Shown: positions 8,113-16,426 of the stretch, piece by piece
Layout: every line of letters begins with the position of its first letter
How positions within the stretch are numbered: the first letter of the stretch is position 1
Assembly: GCA_016342355.1 (NCBI GenBank)
Contig: JAEINP010000017.1
Location: 1-64,000 of the forward strand
DNA length: 64,000 nucleotides
Reading direction: 5' to 3'
From: Desulfatibacillum sp.
GTDB lineage: Bacteria > Desulfobacterota > Desulfobacteria > Desulfobacterales > Desulfatibacillaceae
The notes under the pieces: generated by a model
Told to the model about the DNA's origin: nothing
What the model saw: the letters and a program-made list of their open reading frames with translations, nothing else
The model's database searches: none
Translations under genes and position numbers: made by a program

Positions 8113-8931
8113 ATGACCGCATTCATCCTGCAAAATGAAATGCCTATCCGCCTTGGTTTTTTTTTGGGGGTGTTTTCCCTGATGGCTTTGTGGGAAATGT
8201 TTGCTCCCAAAAGGGTCTTGCAGGCACCCAAGGCAAGACGATGGGCCGACAATTTGGGCATCACGGGCGCCGGAGCCTTGGCGATAAGGTATTTTTTTTC
8301 CGCCGGCGCCACAGGCTTTGCGATGTTGGTCCAAAAAAACGGATGGGGTCTCCTGGCCCTGGTTGAACTCCCCTATTGGATAAATGTACTGGCTTGCTTT
8401 CTGGTTCTGGATTTCGCCATATACATGCAGCATCTGATTTTTCATCATGTCCCTCTTTTGTGGCGGTTGCATATGGTGCATCATGCGGACCTGGACATAG
8501 ACGTGACCACCGGGGCCCGGTTTCATCCGGTGGAGATTCTACTATCCATGATTATCAAGATGGGGGTTATTTTCCTCATTGGCGCACCGGTTTTGGCGGT
8601 GCTGGTGTTTGAGGTGGTATTGAACGCATCCGCCATGTTCAACCACTCCAACGTGCGTCTGCCATTGGGGATTGACCGGATTCTAAGATTATTCCTGGTG
8701 ACGCCGGACATGCACCGGGTGCATCACTCTGTAATCATAAAGGAATTCAATTCCAATTTCGGATTTTGCCTGTCGTGGTGGGACCGGTTGATGGGTACTT
8801 ACCGGCCCCAGCCCTTGAAGGGCCATCAGGACATGCGCATTGGGCTGGCAAAATTCCGGGAAGAAGACAAGCTGCATTTTCTGTCCTTACTTCTCATGCC
8901 TTTTGGGAGAACCACACAAAAAAACTCCTGA
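8113..8931 (+). CDS. Sterol desaturase / fatty acid hydroxylase superfamily membrane protein
   Basis: 272 aa integral membrane protein. It carries the histidine clusters that bind the di-iron centre of this superfamily: HLIFHH, then HMVHH, and HRVHH after the third hydrophobic region, followed by the NFGFCLSWWDRLMGTY signature. The family inserts oxygen into, or desaturates, lipid carbon chains using O2, which is odd for an organism that looks anaerobic. Some members act on ether lipids or hopanoids, so the substrate is open. The gene is 41 nt upstream of the MBL enzyme and possibly co-transcribed. Confidence 0.88.
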   Translation: MTAFILQNEMPIRLGFFLGVFSLMALWEMFAPKRVLQAPKARRWADNLGITGAGALAIRYFFSAGATGFAMLVQKNGWGLLALVELPYWINVLACFLVLDFAIYMQHLIFHHVPLLWRLHMVHHADLDIDVTTGARFHPVEILLSMIIKMGVIFLIGAPVLAVLVFEVVLNASAMFNHSNVRLPLGIDRILRLFLVTPDMHRVHHSVIIKEFNSNFGFCLSWWDRLMGTYRPQPLKGHQDMRIGLAKFREEDKLHFLSLLLMPFGRTTQKNS

Positions 8932-8972
8932 TGGGCGTGACATGCCACAACACATTTCCTTAGGAGGGCGCC

Positions 8973-10418
8973 ATGTTTTACAAGATTCTGGCCTTTTTTC
9001 AATTCATCCTCATTGCAGTTCTGGTTGTGCTTTTAGCGGGCCATTATATTTCCTTTGGAGGGTCCTCCCTGGTGGTGCGGGAACCGGGAATGCCCGGGGA
9101 GTCCACCCTCAACTATACCCCCCCTCCCCCGCCCACGATCCCTTTAAGCGCCTTAGGCAAGATCAGGGAAATGAAGGAGGCCTTCGCCCCCACTATCTCC
9201 AAAATCACGGATAATATCTATTATGCCAGCGGATACGCCCTGGGCGGCGTGCAGATTGTCATCACGGACGAGGGTTTGGTCATCATAGACACCACGGAAA
9301 GCATGGACGCAGCCCGGGAAATCTGGACGGAGTTTCGGAAAATCACTGATAAGCCGGTCAAATACATCATATACACCCACGGCCATGTGGACCACATTGT
9401 GGGCGCTCCCGTATTCATGGGACCGGATACCCAGGTGATCGCCACGGCCGATTGCGTGGACTTCATGAAAAAAGATTTCGGCTGGTTGGCGGAATTCCAG
9501 AGAAGAAGCCGGAAGATCCAGTCCGGGGCCATGGACACGGATTACGCCCGCCCCCTGCCCATGGAGTCCAAAGTGCGCCTTTCCCACACCCTGACGATCG
9601 ACGATATTGTCTGGCCCACCATCACCTTCGACCAGGAATATTTCTTTGAACTGGGCGGGAAAAAATTTGAAATCTACCACACCACGGGGGAGACTCCCGA
9701 CCACCTCATGGTTTGGATGCCGGAAGACAAGGCGCTATTCTGCGGAGACCTGTATTATTTGAGTTTTCCCAATCTCCACTCGCCCATGCTGGAGCCCAGA
9801 CCGGTCAGGGGCTGGTATGAATCCCTGGAACGCATGGCCGCCATGGGGGCCGAATACCTTATTCCCGGACATTCCCAAGCCCTTTTTGGGGAAGAGGAAA
9901 TCCGCGAAACCCTTCTGGCCCATGCCGAGGGCATTAAATCCGTATTTGACCAGACCATTGCCTGCATCAACCAGGGCCTGACCGTGGACGAAGCCGTGGA
10001 CAAGGTAAAACTCCCGGAACACCTTGCCTCCCGCAAACATCTGCAGGAAGCCTATGGCCGGGTGGATTGGTCGGTCCGGGGCATATACCAAGGCGAAACA
10101 GGCTGGTACGACGGGCACGGCACGGGGTTAAGCCCCCTGCCTCCCGCCTACGCAAGCAGGGAACTGGTGCAACTGGCAGGCGGAGCGGACAAAATCCTGG
10201 CCCGGGCCATGGAACTCCAGAAGGCCGGGGAGCACCAGCTTGTCGCGGAACTATGCGACGCCGTGATCAAAGCCAATCCCAATGAAAAAGTAGCCAGGGC
10301 CATGAAAGCGGACTCCCTGGACTACCTGGGATACCAAAGCGGTAATTTAAATATGTTCGGCTTTTACCGCTCCGCAGCAGCCATGGAGAGAAAAGCGGCA
10401 GGGGTCAAGCCTGAATAA
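8973..10418 (+). CDS. Alkylsulfatase-like metallo-beta-lactamase-fold hydrolase
   Basis: 481 aa. An N-terminal hydrophobic segment (residues 5-26) acts as signal anchor or signal peptide. The metal ligands of the MBL fold are present: THGHVDH at 135-141, HTTGETPDH, CGDLYY and PGHS. After about residue 330 comes the region typical of the SdsA/BDS1 alkylsulfatase dimerisation domain (VDWSVRGIYQGETGWYDGH). The family cleaves alkyl sulfate esters to alcohol and sulfate, although many homologues are untested. GGAGG lies seven bases before the ATG. The full C-terminal SCP2-like domain of SdsA seems absent. Confidence 0.8.
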   Translation: MFYKILAFFQFILIAVLVVLLAGHYISFGGSSLVVREPGMPGESTLNYTPPPPPTIPLSALGKIREMKEAFAPTISKITDNIYYASGYALGGVQIVITDEGLVIIDTTESMDAAREIWTEFRKITDKPVKYIIYTHGHVDHIVGAPVFMGPDTQVIATADCVDFMKKDFGWLAEFQRRSRKIQSGAMDTDYARPLPMESKVRLSHTLTIDDIVWPTITFDQEYFFELGGKKFEIYHTTGETPDHLMVWMPEDKALFCGDLYYLSFPNLHSPMLEPRPVRGWYESLERMAAMGAEYLIPGHSQALFGEEEIRETLLAHAEGIKSVFDQTIACINQGLTVDEAVDKVKLPEHLASRKHLQEAYGRVDWSVRGIYQGETGWYDGHGTGLSPLPPAYASRELVQLAGGADKILARAMELQKAGEHQLVAELCDAVIKANPNEKVARAMKADSLDYLGYQSGNLNMFGFYRSAAAMERKAAGVKPE

Positions 10419-10434
10419 TCCCTGCTTAAGCGCA

Positions 10435-11139
10435 TTATTCAGCCGTTTTTTCAAACCGAAAATCGCACTGGGTTCCTTTTCGCCCCAGAGTCTGGTTCCG
10501 CACAAACCGGATGCCAAAGGGTTCCAAAAAGCCGGGAAAAAAAACCTCGTCGCTATAGCAATAACATTCGCAGGCGTCCCCAACTCCCAGGAGTTGGGGA
10601 ATCCTGCTATAAGCGCAATAGTTCACATTGATAGCCAAAGCCTGGTCGGAATTTTCCACCAGATCAAATTTGTGGAGCCCGGCTTGCTGGTCCGCCTCCC
10701 ACAGTGCCAGGACATATTGGCGAAAAGCCGCAAACTCCTCTTGCTTTCCACGAAACTTCCTAATGTCCGAAGCAGGCGGCAGAATGGCAAGGTTCATGGG
10801 ACCGGCGACCTTATCCATGATTTTCCGGTGAACCTCCATGGTTTTTTCCAGCCCTATATGGTTTTTCATGGAGGAAAAAAATGCTGCGGCCTGAGCCATG
10901 TGGGCGATAAAAACCTCGTCGCTGCATCCGTTTTCCCTGATCTCGTCCAGATTCACGGCGGACATACGCGCCTTTTCTTCCCGGGTATCCCTCAATACCT
11001 TGAAGCTGGTCGCCAGCCCCAGGTTTTTCACCAGCACCCAAAGGGCATCCTTGACAATCACCGCCATGGTGGGGAAAGGAAAAGACCGGGTTGTTTCATT
11101 GAGCGGTTTGCCATAATTCTTCAGTTGTTCAATTTTCAA
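10435..11139 (-). CDS. L-2-amino-thiazoline-4-carboxylic acid hydrolase-like protein
   Basis: 234 aa. The C-terminal half has the conserved layout of the ATC hydrolase-like family: NYCAYSRIPQLLGVGDACECYCYSDE is followed by FGIRFVRNQTLGRKGTQCDFRFEK, with cysteines at regular places. Only one member is tied to thiazoline carboxylate hydrolysis; in anaerobes the family often acts as an uncharacterised Cys-containing protein. The gene faces the MBL gene, with only 16 bases between their stops and no strong terminator seen. Confidence 0.7.
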   Translation of the reverse strand: MKIEQLKNYGKPLNETTRSFPFPTMAVIVKDALWVLVKNLGLATSFKVLRDTREEKARMSAVNLDEIRENGCSDEVFIAHMAQAAAFFSSMKNHIGLEKTMEVHRKIMDKVAGPMNLAILPPASDIRKFRGKQEEFAAFRQYVLALWEADQQAGLHKFDLVENSDQALAINVNYCAYSRIPQLLGVGDACECYCYSDEVFFPGFLEPFGIRFVRNQTLGRKGTQCDFRFEKTAE

Positions 11140-11230
11140 GCGAAACTCCTTTCTCCGACCAAAAGAAAACCAAACGGTATAATACCTTATTATTAAAAAG
11201 AATGTTGTGGGGCGTCGACCATTTTGGTAG

Positions 11231-11407
11231 ATTGGAAGCTATGAAAAGTCAACAAAAACCGCACTATTGATATGTGCGGCCCGGGCCAACCCGGATTCCC
11301 ATCCGGGAATCGTGGTGCGGGTGGCCGGGTATTGCGCCTATTTCAATGATCTCCAACCCATGGTCAAGGACGAGGTGATCTGCCGCCCCAGCCACGGGGT
11401 GGAGTAG
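11231..11407 (+). pseudogene. Relic of a glycyl radical enzyme C-terminal end
   Basis: An open frame with no usable start codon translates to a stretch containing PGIVVRVAGYCAYF, then a DEVI motif, and stops at TAG (11405). VVRVAGYxAYF with a downstream [DE]E[IV]I.R is the glycyl radical loop of pyruvate formate-lyase-type enzymes, where the Gly of the VAGY motif carries the radical. About 45 codons of similarity remain; the rest of the ~800-residue enzyme is absent, and a stop (11228) lies just upstream in frame. No ribosome binding site is seen, so this is a remnant, not a YfiD-like spare part. It could derive from an alkyl- or benzylsuccinate synthase, a PFL or a diol dehydratase; the fragment is too short to choose. 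Confidence 0.7.
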
Positions 11408-11431
11408 TTCTTTTCCTAAAAGAACCCTTGC

Positions 11432-12823
11432 CTATTTTTTCACCAGCTTCGCCACGGCTTCGATATGGTGGGTGTGGGGGAACATGTCGATGGGCTGGAC
11501 TTCCTCCACGGCGTAGACCTCGGACAAAAGTTCCAGGTCCCGGGCCAGGGTGGTGGGATTGCAGGAAATATAGACCATCCTGTCCGCCGCCATGGCCGCC
11601 ACCTTTTTCACCACCTTGGGATGCATGCCGGAACGGGGCGGGTCGATGACCAGCACGTCGGGCCGGTCTGTGATCTCATCCATGGTTGTCAGGATGTCGC
11701 CCACCATAAAGCGGCAGTTATCCACCTTGTTGCGTTGGCAGTTGTCCCGGGCGTCCATAACCGCCCCTTCCACGATTTCTATGCCCAACACCTCCCCGGC
11801 CTTGGGGGATAGCCAGATGGGTATGGTCCCGGTGCCGCTGTACAGGTCCAAAACCTTTTCTCCGCCTTTCAGGTCCGCGTAATCCTCCATGGTCTGGTAG
11901 AGCTTGCGGGCCTGACGGGTGTTGGTCTGAAAAAAGGAGTTGGCCGAAACCTTGTATTCCCAAGGGCCGATGCTGTCCATGATGTAATCCTGGCCCTTGA
12001 GGCAGATTTCCGTTTCCCCCACAGCCACCCCGGATTTCCGGCCCGTAATGTTGTTCACCACGGCCACTACCTGGGGATATTGTTCCGCCAGGGAATCGGC
12101 CAGGGGCTGGACGGCCTGCTTATCCTCCCAGGCTGTGACAATATTGACCAAATATTGGTCCCTTGCCACGGAATGGCGGATGACGGCGAAACGCCAAAAG
12201 CCTTCGTGGCTTTTCAGGCCATAGGCAGGCAGGGGGGAATTTATCATGAAGGCGCGAACCGTGCTCAGGATCTGGTTGGCTACGTCGGTCTGAAGCAGGC
12301 ATTTTTCAATATCAATGACTTTATGAAATGTGCCGGGCACATGGAGCCCCAGGGCGAAACTCCGGTCCACTTCCCCTTCCACGGCGATTTCCTCGGGCAG
12401 CAGCCACCGGTGGTCGGAACAGGAAAATTCCATCTTGTTGCGGTATCCGTAAATCAATTCCGATCCCATGACCGGATGCACGGGCACGTTTTCCAGTCCG
12501 CCAATATGATGAAGGGATTCCGCCACCTGCTGTCCCTTGTATTCAAGCTGCTTTGGGTAGTCGATAAACTGCCACTTGCACCCGCCGCACATGCCGCTGT
12601 ACTGGCAAGGGGCCTGAACCCGGAACGGGGAGGGCTCCAGGAGTTCCTCCACCCGCGCCTGGGCGAAATTCTTTTTCTTCCTTATGACCAGGGCTTTCAC
12701 CCTGTCTCCGGGCGCTGTTTTTTCCACAAAAACAGCCATGCCGTCCACCCGGCATAAACCTTGGCCTCCAAAAATTGTTTTTTCTATGGTAAGGTCCAGT
12801 ATCTGACCCTTTTTTACTGACAT
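11432..12823 (-). CDS. rlmD: 23S rRNA (uracil-C5)-methyltransferase, RlmD/RumA type
   Basis: 463 aa. It has an N-terminal TRAM domain (residues 1-60), the iron-sulfur cysteines CQYSGMCGGCKW near residue 75, a SAM-binding KVLDLYSGTGTI segment, VIDPPRSGMHPK, and the catalytic Cys421 in YISCNPTTLARDL. This is the RumA/TrmA architecture that methylates C5 of a uracil in rRNA or tRNA; members with the TRAM domain and Fe-S cluster are generally RlmD or RlmCD. The divergent hydrolase gene begins 105 bases away. Confidence 0.88.
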   Translation of the reverse strand: MSVKKGQILDLTIEKTIFGGQGLCRVDGMAVFVEKTAPGDRVKALVIRKKKNFAQARVEELLEPSPFRVQAPCQYSGMCGGCKWQFIDYPKQLEYKGQQVAESLHHIGGLENVPVHPVMGSELIYGYRNKMEFSCSDHRWLLPEEIAVEGEVDRSFALGLHVPGTFHKVIDIEKCLLQTDVANQILSTVRAFMINSPLPAYGLKSHEGFWRFAVIRHSVARDQYLVNIVTAWEDKQAVQPLADSLAEQYPQVVAVVNNITGRKSGVAVGETEICLKGQDYIMDSIGPWEYKVSANSFFQTNTRQARKLYQTMEDYADLKGGEKVLDLYSGTGTIPIWLSPKAGEVLGIEIVEGAVMDARDNCQRNKVDNCRFMVGDILTTMDEITDRPDVLVIDPPRSGMHPKVVKKVAAMAADRMVYISCNPTTLARDLELLSEVYAVEEVQPIDMFPHTHHIEAVAKLVKK

Positions 12824-12928
12824 AATAGCCTCCGGGGCATGTGGCGTATTTCCTGCTTTTTTGAAAACTTAGGGGGTTGCGACCCAAATCCGCCGTGACG
12901 GACGGCCTCCCCGGACAAAAGGAGTATT

Positions 12929-13660
12929 ATGGCACAAGAAGACTTGAGAGAAAACGAGAAAATCATTTCCCTGGAAGTGGATGGGATTTTGCTGAAGGGA
13001 ACCTTCCATGATCCGGGAGTTTCCTATCCTCCGGTGGTCATTGGCTGCCATGGGCTTTTCGCCGACCGCCAATCCCCCAAACAAACAGCCCTGGCGCGGG
13101 CGGTCTGCAAAGAAGGCATTGCTTTTTTGCGGTTGGATCACCGGGGTTGCGGAGACAGCCAAGGGGATTTTAAAAGAGTGACCACCCTGGCCAACCGGCT
13201 TCGGGATTTATTGGGGGCCATGGATTTTGTTAAGAGCCAGATGGGTCTGAGGGGTAAAATGGGCCTGTTCGGCTCCAGCATGGGAGGAGCGGTCTGCCTG
13301 AAAGCCGCCATGAAAAAGCCCGTGGACTGTTTGATCGCCAACGCAGCGCCTATTGATTTTACTTCGGTCATTGATGTCTTGCGAAAAAGCGGGCAGCACA
13401 ACCTCTTGAGTCAGGCCTTTTACGAGGAAAACCCTGTGCTGGTGAAGGACCAGGACCTGCCCATCTCCCGCATTCTGGTTTTTCATGGGCACCAGGATGA
13501 AACCGTGCCTGTGTCCCATGCGCTGGCTTTACATGCCATGTGCCAGGAACCCAAAAAACTGAGGCTTTTTAAAAACGGAGACCATCGCATGTCCAGTTCC
13601 CAGGACCAGGGCATTTTTATTAGAGAATCCGTCAAGTGGTACAAGGAGTTTCTCTTATAG
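12929..13660 (+). CDS. Alpha/beta hydrolase (serine hydrolase)
   Basis: 243 aa, cytoplasmic. It shows the oxyanion HG motif (GCHGLFADR), the nucleophile elbow FGSSMGG with Ser near 115, the acid residue in HGHQDETVP and the base in GDHRMS, a complete triad. This arrangement, with DHRGCGDSQG, matches the group of small acyl or peptidase-like hydrolases (DLH/Hydrolase_4). The substrate is unknown. GGAG lies seven bases before the ATG. Confidence 0.85.
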   Translation: MAQEDLRENEKIISLEVDGILLKGTFHDPGVSYPPVVIGCHGLFADRQSPKQTALARAVCKEGIAFLRLDHRGCGDSQGDFKRVTTLANRLRDLLGAMDFVKSQMGLRGKMGLFGSSMGGAVCLKAAMKKPVDCLIANAAPIDFTSVIDVLRKSGQHNLLSQAFYEENPVLVKDQDLPISRILVFHGHQDETVPVSHALALHAMCQEPKKLRLFKNGDHRMSSSQDQGIFIRESVKWYKEFLL

Positions 13661-13955
13661 GTAAAAAGCCATCCCGTTTTAAAAGCTCATTACCCCCCAT
13701 CCTGTCCATCCCCTGCCTTATATGGCCGTCTCCTTATTAAACCCATGCCCCCGGATCATGAACAGCACTAACGAAAGCCTCCAATGGCAAGGGTTTGAAC
13801 GGATTAGCGGCCAAGGTTTACCCAACCCTGTTTCCACAGGCGAAGCGGGTCTGACGGCGCTTGCTAAAACAATGCCTTTTCGCTATAAGGGGCAGAATTG
13901 CAATCAGATAACAAACCCCCAACCCGTTCCCCCACGGGCTGCACAGGAGGCGTTC
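13661..13955. other. Upstream region of purD-purE
   Basis: About 295 bases without a supported gene. It contains a short CCTGT/ACAGG hairpin near 13830 and several in-frame codons that could extend the PurD frame upward, but the GGAGG five bases before 13956 sets the start. No purine riboswitch core was recognised. Confidence 0.45.
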
Positions 13956-15728
13956 ATGAAAGTATTGGTTATAGGTTCAGGCGGCAGGGAGCACGCTTTG
14001 GTCTGGAAACTGGCCCAAAGCCCCAAGGTCAGCAAAGTGTATTGCGCCCCGGGAAACGCGGGCATGGAAGGCATGGCCGAATGCCTGCCCATTAAGGCTG
14101 AAGATATTCCCGCTCTCCTGGCTTTCGCCAAGGAAAACGCCATCGGCCTTACGGTGGTGGGCCCCGAGGCTCCCCTGACCGAGGGCATTGTGGATAAATT
14201 CGAGAAGGCAGGCCTCATGGTCTTTGGCGCCAGCAAGGCGGCCGCCCGTCTGGAAGGGAGCAAGTCCTTTGCCAAGGCGCTCATGAACAAATACGGCATT
14301 CCCACGGCCCAGGGCAAGACCTTCACGGACATGGAAAAAGCCCACGCCTACTTGGAAGAGGTGGGGGGACGTGTGGTGGTGAAGGCGGACGGCCTGGCTG
14401 CCGGTAAAGGCGTCATGGTGTGCACCACCAAGAAGCAGGCTTTGGAAGCCGTGGATCTGGTCATGGGTCAGAAGGCATTTGGCGACGCCGGAAAAAAGAT
14501 GGTCATCGAGGAGTTTCTGGTAGGCGAGGAAGCCTCGTTCCTGGCGTTTACGGACGGAAAAACCGTGATCGCCCTGCCCTCGTCCCAGGATCACAAGGCC
14601 ATTTTCGACGGAGACAAAGGCCCCAATACCGGCGGCATGGGGGCTTATTCCCCGGCGCCTGTGGTGGATGCTTACATGCACGACAAGATCATGACCGAAG
14701 TCATGATTCCCACGGTCAGGGCCATGGCTGCCGAAGGCGTCCCCTACAAAGGGGTTTTGTACGCCGGACTCATGATTGACGGGGATGACATTAAGGTTTT
14801 GGAATTCAACGCCCGCTTTGGCGACCCCGAGGCCCAACCTCTGCTGATGCGTCTGAAAACCGATCTGGTGGACATCATGGAGGCCATTTCCAGGGAGCAA
14901 CTCCACACCATAAACCTGGAGATCGACTCCCGCGCCGCTGTGTGCGTGGTTCTGGCCAGCAAAGGCTATCCCGGTTCCTATGACAAGGGCATGCCCATAT
15001 CCGGCCTGGACGACGTGAAACGCATGAAAGATGTGTTTGTGTTTCACGCGGGAACCGCTTTGGAAGATGGCAAAATTGTAACTGCCGGAGGCCGGGTTTT
15101 GGGCGTGACCGCCCTGGGCGACACCATTGATAAAGCTATAGACAAGGCTTACAAGGCCACGGACAAAATCAAGTGGACCGGCGTTTACAAACGGAAGGAT
15201 ATCGGCCAAAAGGCAGGCAAGCACGCTTCTCCTGCGCCCCTGGTTTCCATTGTCATGGGCAGTGATTCCGATTTGAAAGTCATGCAGGGCGCCACGGAAA
15301 TGCTCACCAAATTGCGGATTCCCTACGAAATGACCGTGGCCTCGGCCCACCGGACCCCGGAACGGGCCGCAGAGATCGCCCGCACAGCCCGGGAAAGGGG
15401 CATCAAGGTTATCATCGCCGGAGCAGGGGCTGCCGCCCATCTTGCCGGCGCCCTGGCTGCCCAGACCACACTTCCCATTATTGGCATTCCCATAGACGCT
15501 ACCCCCTTGGGGGGCTTCGACGCCCTTCTTTCCACGGTGCAGATGCCTCCGGGAATTCCCGTGGCGACCGTAGCCGTGGGAAAAATGGGGGCCAAGAACG
15601 CCGGTGTCCTGGCAGCCCAGATCATAGGTGTGGCGGACGAACGTGTAGCCAAAAGGCTGGCGATGTTTAAGGAAAAAATGGCGGAAGAAGTGATAGCCAA
15701 GGCCAAAAAGATAGAAGCGCTGCAATAG
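13956..15728 (+). CDS. purD/purE: Bifunctional PurD-PurE fusion
   Basis: 590 aa. Residues 1 to about 424 are phosphoribosylamine-glycine ligase (PurD, ATP-grasp), starting [15 protein letters not shown] and carrying [12 protein letters not shown] and [11 protein letters not shown]. From residue 427 ([13 protein letters not shown]) the rest is N5-carboxyaminoimidazole ribonucleotide mutase (PurE) of class I type, with SAHRTPERA and the LLSTVQMP segment. They catalyse purine steps 2 and 6. Class I PurE needs a PurK partner, which is not in the window. The start is set by CAGGAGGCGTTC before ATG 13956. TsaC follows after 23 nt. Confidence 0.92.
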   Translation: MKVLVIGSGGREHALVWKLAQSPKVSKVYCAPGNAGMEGMAECLPIKAEDIPALLAFAKENAIGLTVVGPEAPLTEGIVDKFEKAGLMVFGASKAAARLEGSKSFAKALMNKYGIPTAQGKTFTDMEKAHAYLEEVGGRVVVKADGLAAGKGVMVCTTKKQALEAVDLVMGQKAFGDAGKKMVIEEFLVGEEASFLAFTDGKTVIALPSSQDHKAIFDGDKGPNTGGMGAYSPAPVVDAYMHDKIMTEVMIPTVRAMAAEGVPYKGVLYAGLMIDGDDIKVLEFNARFGDPEAQPLLMRLKTDLVDIMEAISREQLHTINLEIDSRAAVCVVLASKGYPGSYDKGMPISGLDDVKRMKDVFVFHAGTALEDGKIVTAGGRVLGVTALGDTIDKAIDKAYKATDKIKWTGVYKRKDIGQKAGKHASPAPLVSIVMGSDSDLKVMQGATEMLTKLRIPYEMTVASAHRTPERAAEIARTARERGIKVIIAGAGAAAHLAGALAAQTTLPIIGIPIDATPLGGFDALLSTVQMPPGIPVATVAVGKMGAKNAGVLAAQIIGVADERVAKRLAMFKEKMAEEVIAKAKKIEALQ

Positions 15729-15751
15729 AACTTCAACCAGGGATTTGGATT

Positions 15752-16414
15752 ATGGCCCGGATTATTCCCGTTGACCCGGCAAATCCTCCGGAGGAGGTTA
15801 TTGCCCAGGCAGCTCGGATCATGGAAGAGGGCGAGGTGGTGGTGTTTCCCACCACCGGCCTGTATGGCCTGGGGGCCGACGCCCTCAATCCCTATGCCAT
15901 TGCCAGGATTTTCCAGGTCAAGGGCCGTCCTGAAAGAAAGCCGTTGCTGGTCCTGGTCAATTCCCTGGATCAGGTGGAGCCCTTGGTTCGGGAAATCCCC
16001 CCGGACGGACAGATTTTGATGGAAAAACTCTGGCCCGGCGGAATCACCCTGGTATTCTGGGCCTCGGGCCTTGTGCCTCCCTCTTTATGTGGGGGCACGG
16101 GCAAGATCGGCATTCGCATGGCCGCCCATCCCGTGGCCCGGGCTTTAGTGGCTGAGTTTGGCCGCCCCATTACCGGAACCAGCGCCAACCTTTCGGGAGA
16201 TCCCGGAGTCAGCAATTTTCCAGAGATGTCCCGGGATGTATTGGAAAGAGTATCCATGGTCTTGGATGCGGGCAAACTTGCCGGTGGAACAGGCTCCACA
16301 GTGGTGGATATGACTGCCAAACCTCCTGTTGTACTGCGCCAGGGCGCGGTTTCCGAGGAGGCCATTGCCCGGGCGCTATCATCTAATCAATCCCATAATC
16401 TCAACGATTTTTAA
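15752..16414 (+). CDS. tsaC: L-threonylcarbamoyladenylate synthase (TsaC/Sua5 domain)
   Basis: 220 aa YrdC-fold protein. The N-terminal [25 protein letters not shown] and TGTSANLSG segments are the substrate-binding signatures. It makes threonylcarbamoyl-AMP from threonine, bicarbonate and ATP for the t6A37 tRNA modification. It lacks the extra Sua5 C-terminal domain, so it is the short TsaC form. It sits 23 nt after purDE and 12 nt before the TIGR03032-like gene, in an apparent operon that continues into the repeat-protein array. Confidence 0.9.
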   Translation: MARIIPVDPANPPEEVIAQAARIMEEGEVVVFPTTGLYGLGADALNPYAIARIFQVKGRPERKPLLVLVNSLDQVEPLVREIPPDGQILMEKLWPGGITLVFWASGLVPPSLCGGTGKIGIRMAAHPVARALVAEFGRPITGTSANLSGDPGVSNFPEMSRDVLERVSMVLDAGKLAGGTGSTVVDMTAKPPVVLRQGAVSEEAIARALSSNQSHNLNDF

Positions 16415-16426
16415 CGAGGTACATGC

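Noticed and set aside
13977-15725. Long open frame on the minus strand across purD-purE (582 codons)
   Set aside because: It is antisense to a clearly conserved two-domain enzyme, shows no family motif, and arises from GC-rich third positions. The same holds for the minus frame at 51753-53504 opposite the activase and at 1001-2179 opposite the DUF169-CoaE gene.
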